Source: Moritella sp. F3 (GTDB taxonomy: Bacteria > Pseudomonadota > Gammaproteobacteria > Enterobacterales > Moritellaceae). Taken from it: a DNA stretch of 64,000 nt. The translations under genes and the position numbers were made by a program. The notes below the pieces were generated by a model. That model made no database searches, was not told where the DNA came from, and worked only from the letters and a program-made list of their open reading frames with translations. Below, piece by piece: positions 36,367-44,921 of the stretch (position 1 is the first letter of the stretch; every line of letters starts with the position of its first letter). The stretch is taken from contig NZ_BLRL01000003.1 of assembly GCF_015082335.1 (NCBI RefSeq), positions 1 through 64,000 on the forward strand, in the 5' to 3' direction.

Positions 36367-37770
36367 ATGCTGAAGATTTACAACACTCTGACTCGCCAAA
36401 AAGAACAATTTAAACCTATCACCGAAGGTGAAATCGGTATGTACGTATGTGGCGTGACTATCTACGATTACTGTCACATTGGTCATGGTCGTACTTTTGT
36501 CGCGTTTGATACTGTGGTGCGTTATCTTCGCCATCGCGGTTATGCCGTTAAATTTATTCGTAACATTACCGATGTTGATGACAAGATCATTAAACGCGCT
36601 AATGAAAACGGTGAAACTTGCGACCAGTTAACCACTCGTTTTACCCAAGCAATGCATGAAGATTTTGATGCACTGCATATGATCCGCCCTGATATCGAGC
36701 CGACGGTAACGGGCCACATGCCTGATATTATCGAAATCATTGAAAAGTTAGTAGCTAAAGGCCATGCCTACGTTGCTGATAGTGGTGATGTATTGTTTGA
36801 AGTGAAGACGTTTGCTGACTACGGTAAATTAAGTGGTCAAGACTTAGACATGCTACAAGCAGGCGCGCGTGTTGAAGTTGAATCAAACAAACGTAATCCA
36901 ATGGATTTTGTATTATGGAAAATGGCTAAACCTGGTGAACCAAGCTGGGTTTCTCCGTGGGGTGAAGGCCGTCCAGGTTGGCATATTGAATGTTCAGCAA
37001 TGAACAATAAGCTACTGGGTGAAGTATTTGATATTCACGGTGGTGGTTCTGATTTAATGTTCCCGCATCACGAAAATGAAGTGGCGCAATCATGCTGCGC
37101 ACACAATGGTGAGTACGTAAATACGTGGATGCATTCAGGTATGGTACAAATCGACAAAGTTAAAATGTCGAAATCACTGAATAACTTCTTCACTATCCGT
37201 GATGTATTAGAAGAATACGATGGTGAATCGGTACGTTACTTCCTACTTTCAGGACACTATCGTAGCCAGTTAAACTACTCTGAAGATAATTTAAAACAAG
37301 CGCGTTCAAGCTTGGAGCGTCTATATACAGCATTACGTGATGTGACAATTGCTGATGTGACTGAATATGTAGATGGCGTTGTACCGGGTTGTGAAGCGTA
37401 TGTTGAAACGTTTAAAGCAGCAATGGATGATGACTTCAACACACCTGAAGCATTCCCTGTATTGTTTGAACTAGCGAAAGAAATTAACCGTATTAAAGAA
37501 ATTGATGCGAAACGTGCTGGTGAATTAGCGGCGCAGTTAGTTGCATTTGGTAATGTACTTGGTCTGTTGTCACAAGCACCTGAAGCTTTCTTACAAGGTG
37601 ATGCAGGTGAAGATGATGAAGCTGCAGAAATCGAAGCGTTAATTAAACAACGTAATGATGCACGAGCAAGCAAAGACTGGGGCATGGCGGATGACGCACG
37701 TGACAAGTTGAATGCATTGGGTATTGTTTTAGAAGATGGCGCGAACGGTACGACTTGGCGTCGAAAATAA
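36367..37770 (+). CDS. cysS: Cysteinyl-tRNA synthetase
   Basis: CysS charges tRNA-Cys. The HIGH motif is in [10 protein letters not shown] near residues 31-40, zinc ligands include Cys28 in YVCGVTIYD, and KMSKS occurs as [10 protein letters not shown] near 264-273. ATG 36367 is preferred because [13 protein letters not shown] matches the E. coli start and AAGGA lies 10 bases upstream; a TTG 21 bases earlier is in frame. Length 467 (E. coli 461). Confidence 0.97.
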   Translation: MLKIYNTLTRQKEQFKPITEGEIGMYVCGVTIYDYCHIGHGRTFVAFDTVVRYLRHRGYAVKFIRNITDVDDKIIKRANENGETCDQLTTRFTQAMHEDFDALHMIRPDIEPTVTGHMPDIIEIIEKLVAKGHAYVADSGDVLFEVKTFADYGKLSGQDLDMLQAGARVEVESNKRNPMDFVLWKMAKPGEPSWVSPWGEGRPGWHIECSAMNNKLLGEVFDIHGGGSDLMFPHHENEVAQSCCAHNGEYVNTWMHSGMVQIDKVKMSKSLNNFFTIRDVLEEYDGESVRYFLLSGHYRSQLNYSEDNLKQARSSLERLYTALRDVTIADVTEYVDGVVPGCEAYVETFKAAMDDDFNTPEAFPVLFELAKEINRIKEIDAKRAGELAAQLVAFGNVLGLLSQAPEAFLQGDAGEDDEAAEIEALIKQRNDARASKDWGMADDARDKLNALGIVLEDGANGTTWRRK

Positions 37771-37880
37771 GTTGGCGTTGTAAGCTAATGTCATCACAAG
37801 AGTTGAATTAACTTTGAATGCTAATAACCCGAGTCTAATCTCTGCGGTTATTGGCATTTTTTATTAGATAGGGATTTATC

Positions 37881-38354
37881 ATGTTTAAAATTATTTCGGT
37901 TATTATAGGTTGTGCGTTAATTTTCTTTGTTATGCAGCGTATGGGCGGCAACAAGAAACAAGCGGCAGAGAACATTGAAGCGGGTAAATTGTTTTTAGCA
38001 GCAAACTTAGAAAAAGAAGGCGTTGAAGCAACGGATTCAGGCTTACAATCTGTGGTACTAACAGAAGGTACAGGCACAGAACACCCAACCGGTCGTTCTA
38101 AAGTAACTGTGCATTACCACGGCACTTTATTAGATGGCAGTGTGTTTGATAGCTCTGTACAACGCGGTGAGCCAATTACATTTGGTTTGAACCAGGTGAT
38201 CCCAGGCTGGACTGAAGGTGTGCAGTTGATGGTAGTGGGTGAGAAACGTCGTTTCTTTATTCCAAGCCGTTTAGCGTATGGTAACCGTGGTGCAGGTAGT
38301 ATCCAAGCCGGTTCAACGCTGATTTTTGAAGTCGAGCTTTTAAGCTTTAAATAA
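37881..38354 (+). CDS. FKBP-type peptidyl-prolyl cis-trans isomerase, membrane-anchored
   Basis: A 157-residue protein with an N-terminal hydrophobic helix (residues 4-18) that may anchor it to the inner membrane or act as an uncleaved signal. Next is a short FKBP-N-like stretch (AGKLFLAANLEKEGVEATDSGLQ) and a full FKBP domain (VHYHGTLLDGSVFDSS, QVIPGWTEGVQLM, YGNRGAG). Related E. coli proteins are FklB and FkpA, but neither has this compact anchored layout. It lies 110 bases after cysS. Confidence 0.85.
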   Translation: MFKIISVIIGCALIFFVMQRMGGNKKQAAENIEAGKLFLAANLEKEGVEATDSGLQSVVLTEGTGTEHPTGRSKVTVHYHGTLLDGSVFDSSVQRGEPITFGLNQVIPGWTEGVQLMVVGEKRRFFIPSRLAYGNRGAGSIQAGSTLIFEVELLSFK

Positions 38355-38384
38355 GCCGTTTAATTTTAAATAAATCGAGCTTAC

Positions 38385-38421
38385 AAAAAAGCCGCATGAT
38401 CTAAAGGTGATGCGGCTTTTA
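38385..38421 (+). terminator. Terminator after the FKBP gene
   Basis: AAAAGCCGCAT/ATGCGGCTTTT around an 11-base loop, flanked by A and T tracts; usable in both directions between the FKBP gene and folD. Confidence 0.8.
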
Positions 38422-38491
38422 TTTATAATGCGAGATAATTTATAACTCGAGATCAATGATTACGTATTATAAATTATCTACTACCTATCGA

Positions 38492-39349
38492 TTACTTTGA
38501 ATGGTAATCACGGCAAGATATTAGTGTATTTTCAATCAAGCTTGCAACTGTCATTGGACCAACACCACCTGGTACAGGGGTAATGAAAGAAGCGTTTTCT
38601 TTTGCTACTTCAAAGCCAACATCACCAACAAGTTTGCCATTCTCTAAACGGTTAATACCCACATCGACAACCATAGCGCCTTTCTTGATCCATTCACCTG
38701 GGATAAAGTTAGGGCGACCCACTGCAACCACAACTAAATCGGCACGGCGAACATGCTCTTCTAGGTTTAGGGTGAAGCGATGACATGTAGTCGTTGTACA
38801 ACCTGCAAGTAATAATTCAAGCGTCATTGGACGACCAACAATATTAGACGCGCCAACAACAACAGCGTCAAGACCGTGTAGGTCAACACCTGTTGATTCA
38901 AGTAGCGTAATAATACCTTTCGGTGTGCAAGGACGTAATGCAGGAATACGTTGTGATAAACGACCAACGTTGTACGGGTGGAAACCATCAACGTCTTTGT
39001 CTGGGCGAATATGTTCCAACACTAGGGTTGTATCAATATGCGCAGGTAAAGGCAGTTGCACTAATATTCCGTCAATCGTGGTATCTGCGTTTAGCTCATC
39101 AATTAGCGCTAATAACGCTTCTTGCGAGCTATCTTTTTCAAGATCATAAGATTTAGAAACGAAGCCTACTTCTTCACAGGCACGACGTTTGCTCCCAACA
39201 TATACTTGTGATGCCGGATCGGCACCCACTAAAATCACAGCAAGACCCGGGGCGCGTAATCCTTGTGCAGTACGCGTAGCCACTTCATCAGCAACTTTCT
39301 GGCGAACTTGCTGAGAAATATTTTTTCCATTAATGATTTGAGCAGTCAT
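38492..39349 (-). CDS. folD: Bifunctional methylenetetrahydrofolate dehydrogenase/cyclohydrolase
   Basis: FolD interconverts methylene- and formyl-tetrahydrofolate with NADP. The 285-residue enzyme has the catalytic Lys region [14 protein letters not shown] (50-63), [10 protein letters not shown] near 96-105, the NADP-binding [10 protein letters not shown] near 165-174 and the C-terminal [10 protein letters not shown]. Length matches E. coli (288). It is monocistronic and divergent from the Nudix-like gene. Confidence 0.97.
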   Translation of the reverse strand: MTAQIINGKNISQQVRQKVADEVATRTAQGLRAPGLAVILVGADPASQVYVGSKRRACEEVGFVSKSYDLEKDSSQEALLALIDELNADTTIDGILVQLPLPAHIDTTLVLEHIRPDKDVDGFHPYNVGRLSQRIPALRPCTPKGIITLLESTGVDLHGLDAVVVGASNIVGRPMTLELLLAGCTTTTCHRFTLNLEEHVRRADLVVVAVGRPNFIPGEWIKKGAMVVDVGINRLENGKLVGDVGFEVAKENASFITPVPGGVGPMTVASLIENTLISCRDYHSK

Positions 39350-39503
39350 TGAGTTGTTTAATCTCTTGGTTAGAAAGTTGCGCTATTTTCGCACTAAAAT
39401 GTGACTTTGTCAGCAACTCTTAAAATAAATAATAATCTAATTAGGGTGACAAAGAGGGTCTATTTAGTTATAAAGATGCTTTGAATTATTTAGGTCGATA
39501 ACA

Positions 39504-40097
39504 GTGAAACATCAAGAGCATATTATTTCCGTTTTTGCAGACGTAGCAGCACCCTCAACCCGTTTAATTGACAGCTCGGCTGTGAATATCGAAAGTAAAG
39601 ACGTTGTAATTATGCAGCGTGCACTGTTAGAAACGAATCCTAAATTCCGCCAGCTTATTCCGTATGTAGTTGTAAAACAGGGAGATAAGTATTTAGCTTA
39701 TGAGCGTTCTAAATCAGGTGGTGAATCACGTCTACATAACTTATTCAGTATCGGTATTGGCGGTCATGTTGACGCGGTTGACGCTGTCTATGATGCAAAA
39801 GGTGTATTCCAATTAACAGATACTTTACGCACTGGTATGTATCGTGAATTACACGAAGAGCTAGGTTTAACAGAAACTGACTTTTTGGGGATGACGACAA
39901 TCGGCTATTTGTCTAAAGACGTAACGCCAGTGGATGAAGTGCATTTAGGTATCGTATTAGTTGCTGAAGTACATGCAGACTTAGTTATTACCAGTAAAGA
40001 AGATGCATTGAATCTAGCGGGTTTCTTAACACCTGATGAATTAGCCCAGTTAAAGTTAGAATCTTGGTCTGAGACTGTGGTTGCAGAGTTAGTATAA
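39504..40097 (+). CDS. Nudix-like hydrolase
   Basis: A 197-residue soluble protein. The Nudix helix REx2EEx(L) is seen as RELHEELGL near 129-137, but the expected GX5E part is separated by about 15 extra residues (from GIGGHVD at 89 to RTGMYREL), so the Nudix box is interrupted by an insertion. Similar proteins in vibrios are annotated as phosphoesterases. The substrate is unknown. It has no operon partner: a tRNA cluster follows. Confidence 0.7.
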   Translation: MKHQEHIISVFADVAAPSTRLIDSSAVNIESKDVVIMQRALLETNPKFRQLIPYVVVKQGDKYLAYERSKSGGESRLHNLFSIGIGGHVDAVDAVYDAKGVFQLTDTLRTGMYRELHEELGLTETDFLGMTTIGYLSKDVTPVDEVHLGIVLVAEVHADLVITSKEDALNLAGFLTPDELAQLKLESWSETVVAELV

Positions 40098-40324
40098 ATA
40101 TTGAGAGAAGCGTAAGCGGGTTATTTAAGACCTGCTTTATTATTGATTTGCGTTCCTATTTTATAATTAATCTGCAATTAGCAGCCAAATTATGCATATT
40201 GTTATTATAAGCTCGTTCAGTGTATAACTATTAGGCAGTTATTTGTTGGCTTCAAGAAACCATTGACGCGAACAGCCCAACTCTGTAATATCCACTTCGT
40301 TGACAAGGCATTGCCTCCAACATT

Positions 40325-40401
40325 CGGTGATTAGCGCAGCTTGGTAGCGCACCTGGTTTGGGACCAGGGGGTCAGAGGTTCGAATCCTCTATCACCGACC
40401 A
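40325..40401 (+). tRNA. tRNA-Pro (anticodon TGG), copy 1
   Basis: The acceptor stem CGGTGAT pairs with ATCACCG, the anticodon loop is TTTGGGA with TGG, and CCA is encoded at 40399-40401. The sequence is identical over all 77 bases to the copy at 40764-40840. Confidence 0.95.
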
Positions 40402-40402
40402 C

Positions 40403-40479
40403 GACTCCTTAGCTCAGTTGGATAGAGCAACGGCCTTCTAAGCCGTAGGCCATAGGTTCGAATCCTATAGGGGTCACCA
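40403..40479 (+). tRNA. tRNA-Arg (anticodon TCT)
   Basis: GACTCCT pairs with AGGGGTC (one G-T pair), the anticodon loop is CTTCTAA with TCT, and the T-arm and CCA are complete. It begins one base after tRNA-Pro copy 1, so the two are cut from one precursor. It reads AGA codons. Confidence 0.95.
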
Positions 40480-40526
40480 TATTAAAGTTGATTCGTTTAC
40501 TAAAACGGGTTGATGTAAAAGTTTGT

Positions 40527-40603
40527 GGCGGTTGTAGCTCAGTTGGTAGAGCCCCGGATTGTGATTCCGGTTGTCGAGGGTTCAATCCCCTTCAGTCGCC
40601 CCA
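40527..40603 (+). tRNA. tRNA-His (anticodon GTG)
   Basis: GCGGTTG pairs with CAGTCGC with two wobble pairs, and the extra G at -1 opposite C73, typical of tRNA-His, is present at 40527. The anticodon loop is TTGTGAT; CCA is at 40601-40603. Confidence 0.95.
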
Positions 40604-40674
40604 TATTTGATAACTCATTAAGGTGACGTTATCGACCCTTGTCAGTATTACCTGCTGATAAGTTGTAAGTTAGT

Positions 40675-40759
40675 GCGGAAGTGGCGGAATTGGTAGACGC
40701 GCTAGATTTAGGTTCTAGTATCGCAAGGTGTGAGAGTTCAAGTCTCTCCTTCCGCACCA
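40675..40759 (+). tRNA. tRNA-Leu (anticodon TAG)
   Basis: An 85-base class II tRNA with a long variable arm (TATCGCAAGGTG region), acceptor GCGGAAG/CTTCCGC, anticodon loop TTTAGGT with TAG, and encoded CCA. Confidence 0.95.
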
Positions 40760-40763
40760 TGTT

Positions 40764-40840
40764 CGGTGATTAGCGCAGCTTGGTAGCGCACCTGGTTTGG
40801 GACCAGGGGGTCAGAGGTTCGAATCCTCTATCACCGACCA
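40764..40840 (+). tRNA. tRNA-Pro (anticodon TGG), copy 2
   Basis: Identical to copy 1 at 40325-40401 in every base, including the two T upstream. It closes the Pro-Arg-His-Leu-Pro cluster and is followed by a terminator. Confidence 0.95.
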
Positions 40841-40868
40841 CTTATTTATTCCAAGTAATTGGAATTCG

Positions 40869-40898
40869 AAAAAGCCTGCTCATTGAGCAGGCTTTTTT
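40869..40898 (+). terminator. Terminator after the tRNA cluster
   Basis: AAAAAGCCTGCTCA/TGAGCAGGCTTTTT: a strong symmetrical stem with T6. Confidence 0.92.
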
Positions 40899-40982
40899 CG
40901 TTATACTGTTTTTTAAAAGTTGCTGCTTATTGGTTTAAGTCAGCAGTTCAAGTAACGCCTATTTATCAAGGATTAAAGTATT

Positions 40983-41318
40983 ATGACTGACAATACACAA
41001 TTTTTAGAAAAGCTAAATAATGATATCGACACTAAATTACAATTTGTTGATTACGCAGAAACGAAAGTAAACAAGCACCTAGCTAAAAGCGAGCAGCCTG
41101 AAACAAAACACTTTGCGATCAACATTGCATTGCTTGCGCTAGAAGAAGAGCAAAACACTGCGACTTACTCTGCGTTATTGAAATTGTTAGTTGTACAGCT
41201 AGAAATCTACCTTACACTACCAGCAACAACGGTTGCTGATGATTTCCGTGCTGAACTAAAAGACACTATCGCGCAATTAAACGCGCTTGTGGCTGAAGTA
41301 GAAGCAGCTGCACTGTAA
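40983..41318 (+). CDS. Hypothetical small acidic helical protein
   Basis: I do not recognise this family. The 111-residue protein has no Cys, signal or membrane segment, is rich in Leu, Ala, Glu and Thr, and looks entirely alpha-helical with amphipathic stretches (for example ALLKLLVVQLEIYL at 64-77). The start has AAGGATTAAAG upstream, and a terminator follows at 41414-41452, so it is a genuine single-gene unit between the tRNA cluster and the YfcC-family carrier. Confidence 0.7.
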   Translation: MTDNTQFLEKLNNDIDTKLQFVDYAETKVNKHLAKSEQPETKHFAINIALLALEEEQNTATYSALLKLLVVQLEIYLTLPATTVADDFRAELKDTIAQLNALVAEVEAAAL

Positions 41319-41413
41319 TTACTAATGGTGTAGGTTTGATTTTTAACTAATAGCTGTTAATAACGTAAATCTATTAGTTGTTAATAACTCAAAAATACAT
41401 CTTATTACCAGGT

Positions 41414-41452
41414 AAAGCATTGATTAACATCGCGTTAATCAATGCTTTTTTT
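41414..41452 (+). terminator. Terminator after the small acidic protein gene
   Basis: AAAGCATTGATTAAC pairs with GTTAATCAATGCTTT and is followed by T7. Confidence 0.92.
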
Positions 41453-41467
41453 ATTCCAAGAACGCAA

Positions 41468-41482
41468 TGAAAATGATTATAA
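41468..41482 (+). promoter_or_regulatory. Fur-box-like site upstream of the YfcC-family gene
   Basis: TGAAAATGATTATAA agrees with the 7-1-7 Fur motif TGATAATnATTATCA at 12 of 14 scored positions. It sits 80-95 bases before the carrier start, a sensible operator position. A chance match in AT-rich DNA remains possible. Confidence 0.4.
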
Positions 41483-41561
41483 CGTCGAGTGCATGGATTA
41501 GCTGTCGTTGTCGTTAGTTTTATTGTTTATTACTCACTGAATGAATAATAAAAGGCTATCC

Positions 41562-42986
41562 ATGAAAGAAATAACCCTGCCTCAAGGTAACGACACTGAT
41601 CTAAACAAAGATCTAAAACAAGAAGTTAATCATCCGTTCTTATCACTCGTTGTGATGATTATTATTGCGGCATTCGCAACTTACTTTGTTCCTGCAGGCG
41701 AGTTCACGCGTATTGTCGTTGATGGCCGTACTGTCATTGACCCTGCGTCTTATACCTTGTTAGAAAATAATCCCGCGACCATTTTTAGCTTCTTTGAATC
41801 ATTTTACAAAGGCTTTAAAGCGGCATCTGGCGTCATGGGTGTGGTGTTCTTTGTTGGTGGTGCCTTTGGTGTTATCAAACATATGGGTCTGTTAGACGCA
41901 TCAGTATTCGCATTAACCGATAAGCTAAAAGATAAAGGTTTGGTGGTTATTGCCCCTGTGGTGATGATTGCGATTGCGTTAAACGTGACATTCACGGGTA
42001 TGCGTGAGTTGGACGTTATTTTCATTACCTTGATGATCCCTATCTGTATTCGTCTTGGCTATGATGCGATGACGGCATTAGGCGTTGTACTACTGGCTAG
42101 TTGTGCGGGTTTTGCTGCTGCATTGGCAAATCCATTCTTCACCGGTATTGCTCACAGTATTGCTGAGTTACCATTATATTCAGGTATGTGGTATCGCTTT
42201 ATCTGCGCTGTATTCATGCTGGGTACGGCGATGATTTTTGTTTTACGCTATGCAAATAAAGTGAAGAAAGACCCAAGCAAGAGCTTATTGCATGGCATGA
42301 ATTACCAAGTTGAAGAAGCTGGTGAAATCAAAGCGCTATCGCTAAGAGAGAAGCTAGGTGGTATTACATTTTTAGCGTTATTCGGTTTCATGATCTTTGG
42401 TACATTAAAGCTGAGCTTTGGTTTCACTGAAATTGCAGCGACGTTTGTGGCGATGGCTATCTTACCGGGTCTTGTCGGTGGTTTATCTCCAAATCAAATC
42501 TGTGAATCGTGGACAAAGGGTTGTGCGGATGTGATGGTTGCAGTATTGATCATCTTCTTTGCACGTTCAGTATTAGTGGTGATGGAAGATGCGCAAATTG
42601 TTGATACCATTATTCATTTTTTAGCGGGTTTCATTTCACAAAGTAATAAGTTACTGGCAGCAGGCTCAATTTACATTGCTCAAAGTGTGATTAATTTATT
42701 CATTCCATCAGGCAGTGGCCAAGCGGTGATTACCATGCCAATCATTATTCCATTAGCGGATATTGCGGGTATTACGCGTCAAGTGGCTGCACTTGCTTCA
42801 CAGCTTGGTGATGGTATTTCTAATTACATTTATCCTACTAACGGTGGTTTACTTGCTGTATTAGCATTAGCTAAAGTACCTTATAGCAAATGGGTACAGT
42901 TCTTCTTGCCACTGTTTTTATTCTGGACTGTGTGTATGTTGATTGCGGTTGTGATTGCACAGTATATTGAGCTAGGGCCTTTTTAG
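41562..42986 (+). CDS. YfcC-family (ArcD/DcuC-like) amino-acid or carboxylate carrier
   Basis: A 474-residue inner-membrane carrier with about 12 transmembrane helices. It aligns by eye with E. coli YfcC: GGAFGVIKHMG near 101, and the long motif around SGSGQAVITMPIIIPL and ITRQVAALASQLGDG in the C-terminal half. The family is annotated as putative basic amino acid antiporters; E. coli YfcC has been linked to acetate-related growth, so the substrate is open. ATG 41562 is preferred (AAAGG 6 bases upstream) over ATG 41541, which has no ribosome-binding site. Confidence 0.82.
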   Translation: MKEITLPQGNDTDLNKDLKQEVNHPFLSLVVMIIIAAFATYFVPAGEFTRIVVDGRTVIDPASYTLLENNPATIFSFFESFYKGFKAASGVMGVVFFVGGAFGVIKHMGLLDASVFALTDKLKDKGLVVIAPVVMIAIALNVTFTGMRELDVIFITLMIPICIRLGYDAMTALGVVLLASCAGFAAALANPFFTGIAHSIAELPLYSGMWYRFICAVFMLGTAMIFVLRYANKVKKDPSKSLLHGMNYQVEEAGEIKALSLREKLGGITFLALFGFMIFGTLKLSFGFTEIAATFVAMAILPGLVGGLSPNQICESWTKGCADVMVAVLIIFFARSVLVVMEDAQIVDTIIHFLAGFISQSNKLLAAGSIYIAQSVINLFIPSGSGQAVITMPIIIPLADIAGITRQVAALASQLGDGISNYIYPTNGGLLAVLALAKVPYSKWVQFFLPLFLFWTVCMLIAVVIAQYIELGPF

Positions 42987-43144
42987 TAAAGGCAGGTTTG
43001 ATTTCGATGATGGAGGCGTGATTAGCAATCACGTTATTAAATGCCAAACACACGCTTGTCGCTAGCTAAGAGCCTTTAGTTATGGGAAGATTATCAGCCT
43101 TGCTCGATCGTGCAAAGGCATGGTCTTCGTATTATAGGAACAGC

Positions 43145-44002
43145 ATGAATAATTTAGATATAGCGACAACAACCCCTGAATCGACCCATAACTTGCCTGT
43201 TAAGTGGCTTATTACAGCTTTAATTATTGCGATCACTGTTTTAGGTCTTGTTCGTGTCGCAGATGAAAAAGCGCATACCATGGTAGATGAGTCAATTGTT
43301 GCTGCTGGCGCTAGTTTCGCTGTGGCACGTACGCTCGATGCTGTTATATCGGTTGTTAAAAGCACTGAACTCTCTGTGGGTGTAGCATCGATTGATGTAG
43401 GTGAAATGCTCAACCCAGTAAGCGACTTGATCAACAAGTTTACTTGGGTGATGACATTAGCTGTAGGCTCATTAGCCTTACAAAAAATCCTGTTAATGAT
43501 GATGGCATCTAAATTAGCGAATATTTTGTTAATACTTGCGTCTTTTGCGTTGCTCATCACTATGTGGATTAGAGGTGCTAAGCAATACAAAAAAGTAGCA
43601 CTGTCAGCATTTAAAGTTATTGTATTAATACGCTTTGCGGTCGTTTTATCGCTTGGGCTTAATATTATGGTGGATAAGCTGTTTATTGATGAGCAAATCC
43701 AACGACAATCTAGCCAAATTGAAGGTGTAACTGCATTAGTTAAAGGCGTTCAAGATGGCGATGGGGAATTAGCAGCTAAAGCAGATCAGGGCTTTGTTGA
43801 TTCAATGAAAGCCAGTTGGGAAAATGCCACAAACAAACTAAAAGCAGAAACAGACAAAGTTGCTTATATGCAGCAAAGTATCGAAGATTCCATTATTAGC
43901 TTTATGGAGCTCATGGCATTATTTTTACTTAAAACAATCTTATTACCAATTGGCTTTCTACTTATGCTTAAACAACTCGTTTTTAGTAAAATCATCTTAT
44001 AG
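43145..44002 (+). CDS. Hypothetical membrane protein with helical insert
   Basis: I do not recognise the family. The 285-residue protein has a transmembrane helix near residues 18-36, a hydrophobic central group (about 110-185) that could form three more helices, a soluble helical region (about 190-255, with SQIEGVTALVKGVQDGDGELAAKADQG-like amphipathic stretches) and a last hydrophobic segment at 255-280. ATG 43145 has AGGAA 4 bases upstream; an ATG at 43082 is in frame and would add 21 residues. It ends 13 bases from the convergent GH16 gene. Confidence 0.65.
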   Translation: MNNLDIATTTPESTHNLPVKWLITALIIAITVLGLVRVADEKAHTMVDESIVAAGASFAVARTLDAVISVVKSTELSVGVASIDVGEMLNPVSDLINKFTWVMTLAVGSLALQKILLMMMASKLANILLILASFALLITMWIRGAKQYKKVALSAFKVIVLIRFAVVLSLGLNIMVDKLFIDEQIQRQSSQIEGVTALVKGVQDGDGELAAKADQGFVDSMKASWENATNKLKAETDKVAYMQQSIEDSIISFMELMALFLLKTILLPIGFLLMLKQLVFSKIIL

Positions 44003-44015
44003 ACCGATGATATAA

Positions 44016-44822
44016 TTACTCATCGCTTTTACAAGTAGAGCGGCTCTTAAAGCTAGCGTTACGGTAATGAGCGGTGATAGGGAAGTCACCTGGTTCAAAA
44101 TAACCAGCCCAATCAGAAATACGATTATCGGTTGCCCATAAGTTAGCCATCACTCGCAGTTTACTGCTTGATACTTGTGGGATGGGGTCGCTAGCATCAT
44201 GTTTAACATTATGTACGAGTTGGCCATCAACGTACCAAGAAATTGACTTTCTCCGCCATTCAATACCATAGCGATGGAAATCTTCGGCAGCATCAAAGCC
44301 CAGTGGAATAATATGTTCGTGCGCCAACTCATAACGGTCGTCATTGGTCCAAAAATTAATTTGTACCATGCTGGTATCTTTACCTAAAAATTCAATATCA
44401 ATTTCGTTATGTTTGCCATTACCTTTCGCCGGTTTATCATACGGACCTGCAAAGAGGAAAAACGAAGAAACAACCCCTGATTTAGCCACTGGTTTCATTT
44501 CAATTTCAAAACAACCATAACCATAAAATTCTTGGCTACGTAGTTCTCCGGACTGATAAGGGTAGCCAGTATCAGCATAATTTGTTGGTGCCAAGCTAAG
44601 CACCATGCCTGCATCACTAAAGCTAATTGCTTCACCCTCCCAACTATTGGTGAAAGGAAAACCATTACTCCAGCCGTCTGATTTCCACCACAATGCAGAG
44701 TTAAGTTCAGTAAGCGGATCAGTAAAATCAGCATCTTTGGCAAGGCCCGATATTGGCAGTGTAGCGCTACAAAGCAAGAGTGCTAAAGGCAGTTTTTGGC
44801 GTTTGAAAAGAGGCAGGGACAT
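44016..44822 (-). CDS. Secreted GH16 glycoside hydrolase (endo-beta-glucanase/EPS depolymerase type)
   Basis: A 268-residue enzyme with a signal peptide (cleavage near ISGLA/K). The GH16 catalytic signature ExDxE is NEIDIEFLG with Glu140 as nucleophile, Asp142 and Glu144 as acid/base. It is a compact laminarinase/licheninase-like jelly roll without carbohydrate-binding modules. Family members cut beta-1,3 and beta-1,3-1,4 glucans, agar or succinoglycan (ExoK). Its place beside a DUF3131 gene and a matrix-export locus suggests trimming of the cell's own exopolysaccharide, but scavenging is also possible. It follows the DUF3131 gene by 99 bases on the same strand. Confidence 0.87.
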   Translation of the reverse strand: MSLPLFKRQKLPLALLLCSATLPISGLAKDADFTDPLTELNSALWWKSDGWSNGFPFTNSWEGEAISFSDAGMVLSLAPTNYADTGYPYQSGELRSQEFYGYGCFEIEMKPVAKSGVVSSFFLFAGPYDKPAKGNGKHNEIDIEFLGKDTSMVQINFWTNDDRYELAHEHIIPLGFDAAEDFHRYGIEWRRKSISWYVDGQLVHNVKHDASDPIPQVSSSKLRVMANLWATDNRISDWAGYFEPGDFPITAHYRNASFKSRSTCKSDE

Positions 44823-44921
44823 GGGGTTCCAATAAGCGTGTTGGGGGGATACAAAAAAAGTATAGCAGTGGTTAACTTCTTTGGCCGTCGCTCACTCGTT
44901 GAGCCCGCATTTTATTGGCGA

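Noticed and set aside
40520-40540. ops-like element (GGCGGT...) as an RfaH recruitment site
   Set aside because: The resemblance is the acceptor stem of tRNA-His. No complete GGCGGTAGCNT element was found in the locus at 44-64 kb.
44605-44835. Open frame on the plus strand opposite the GH16 gene
   Set aside because: It is antisense to the signal peptide and catalytic domain of a clear GH16 gene and has no ribosome-binding site or family.
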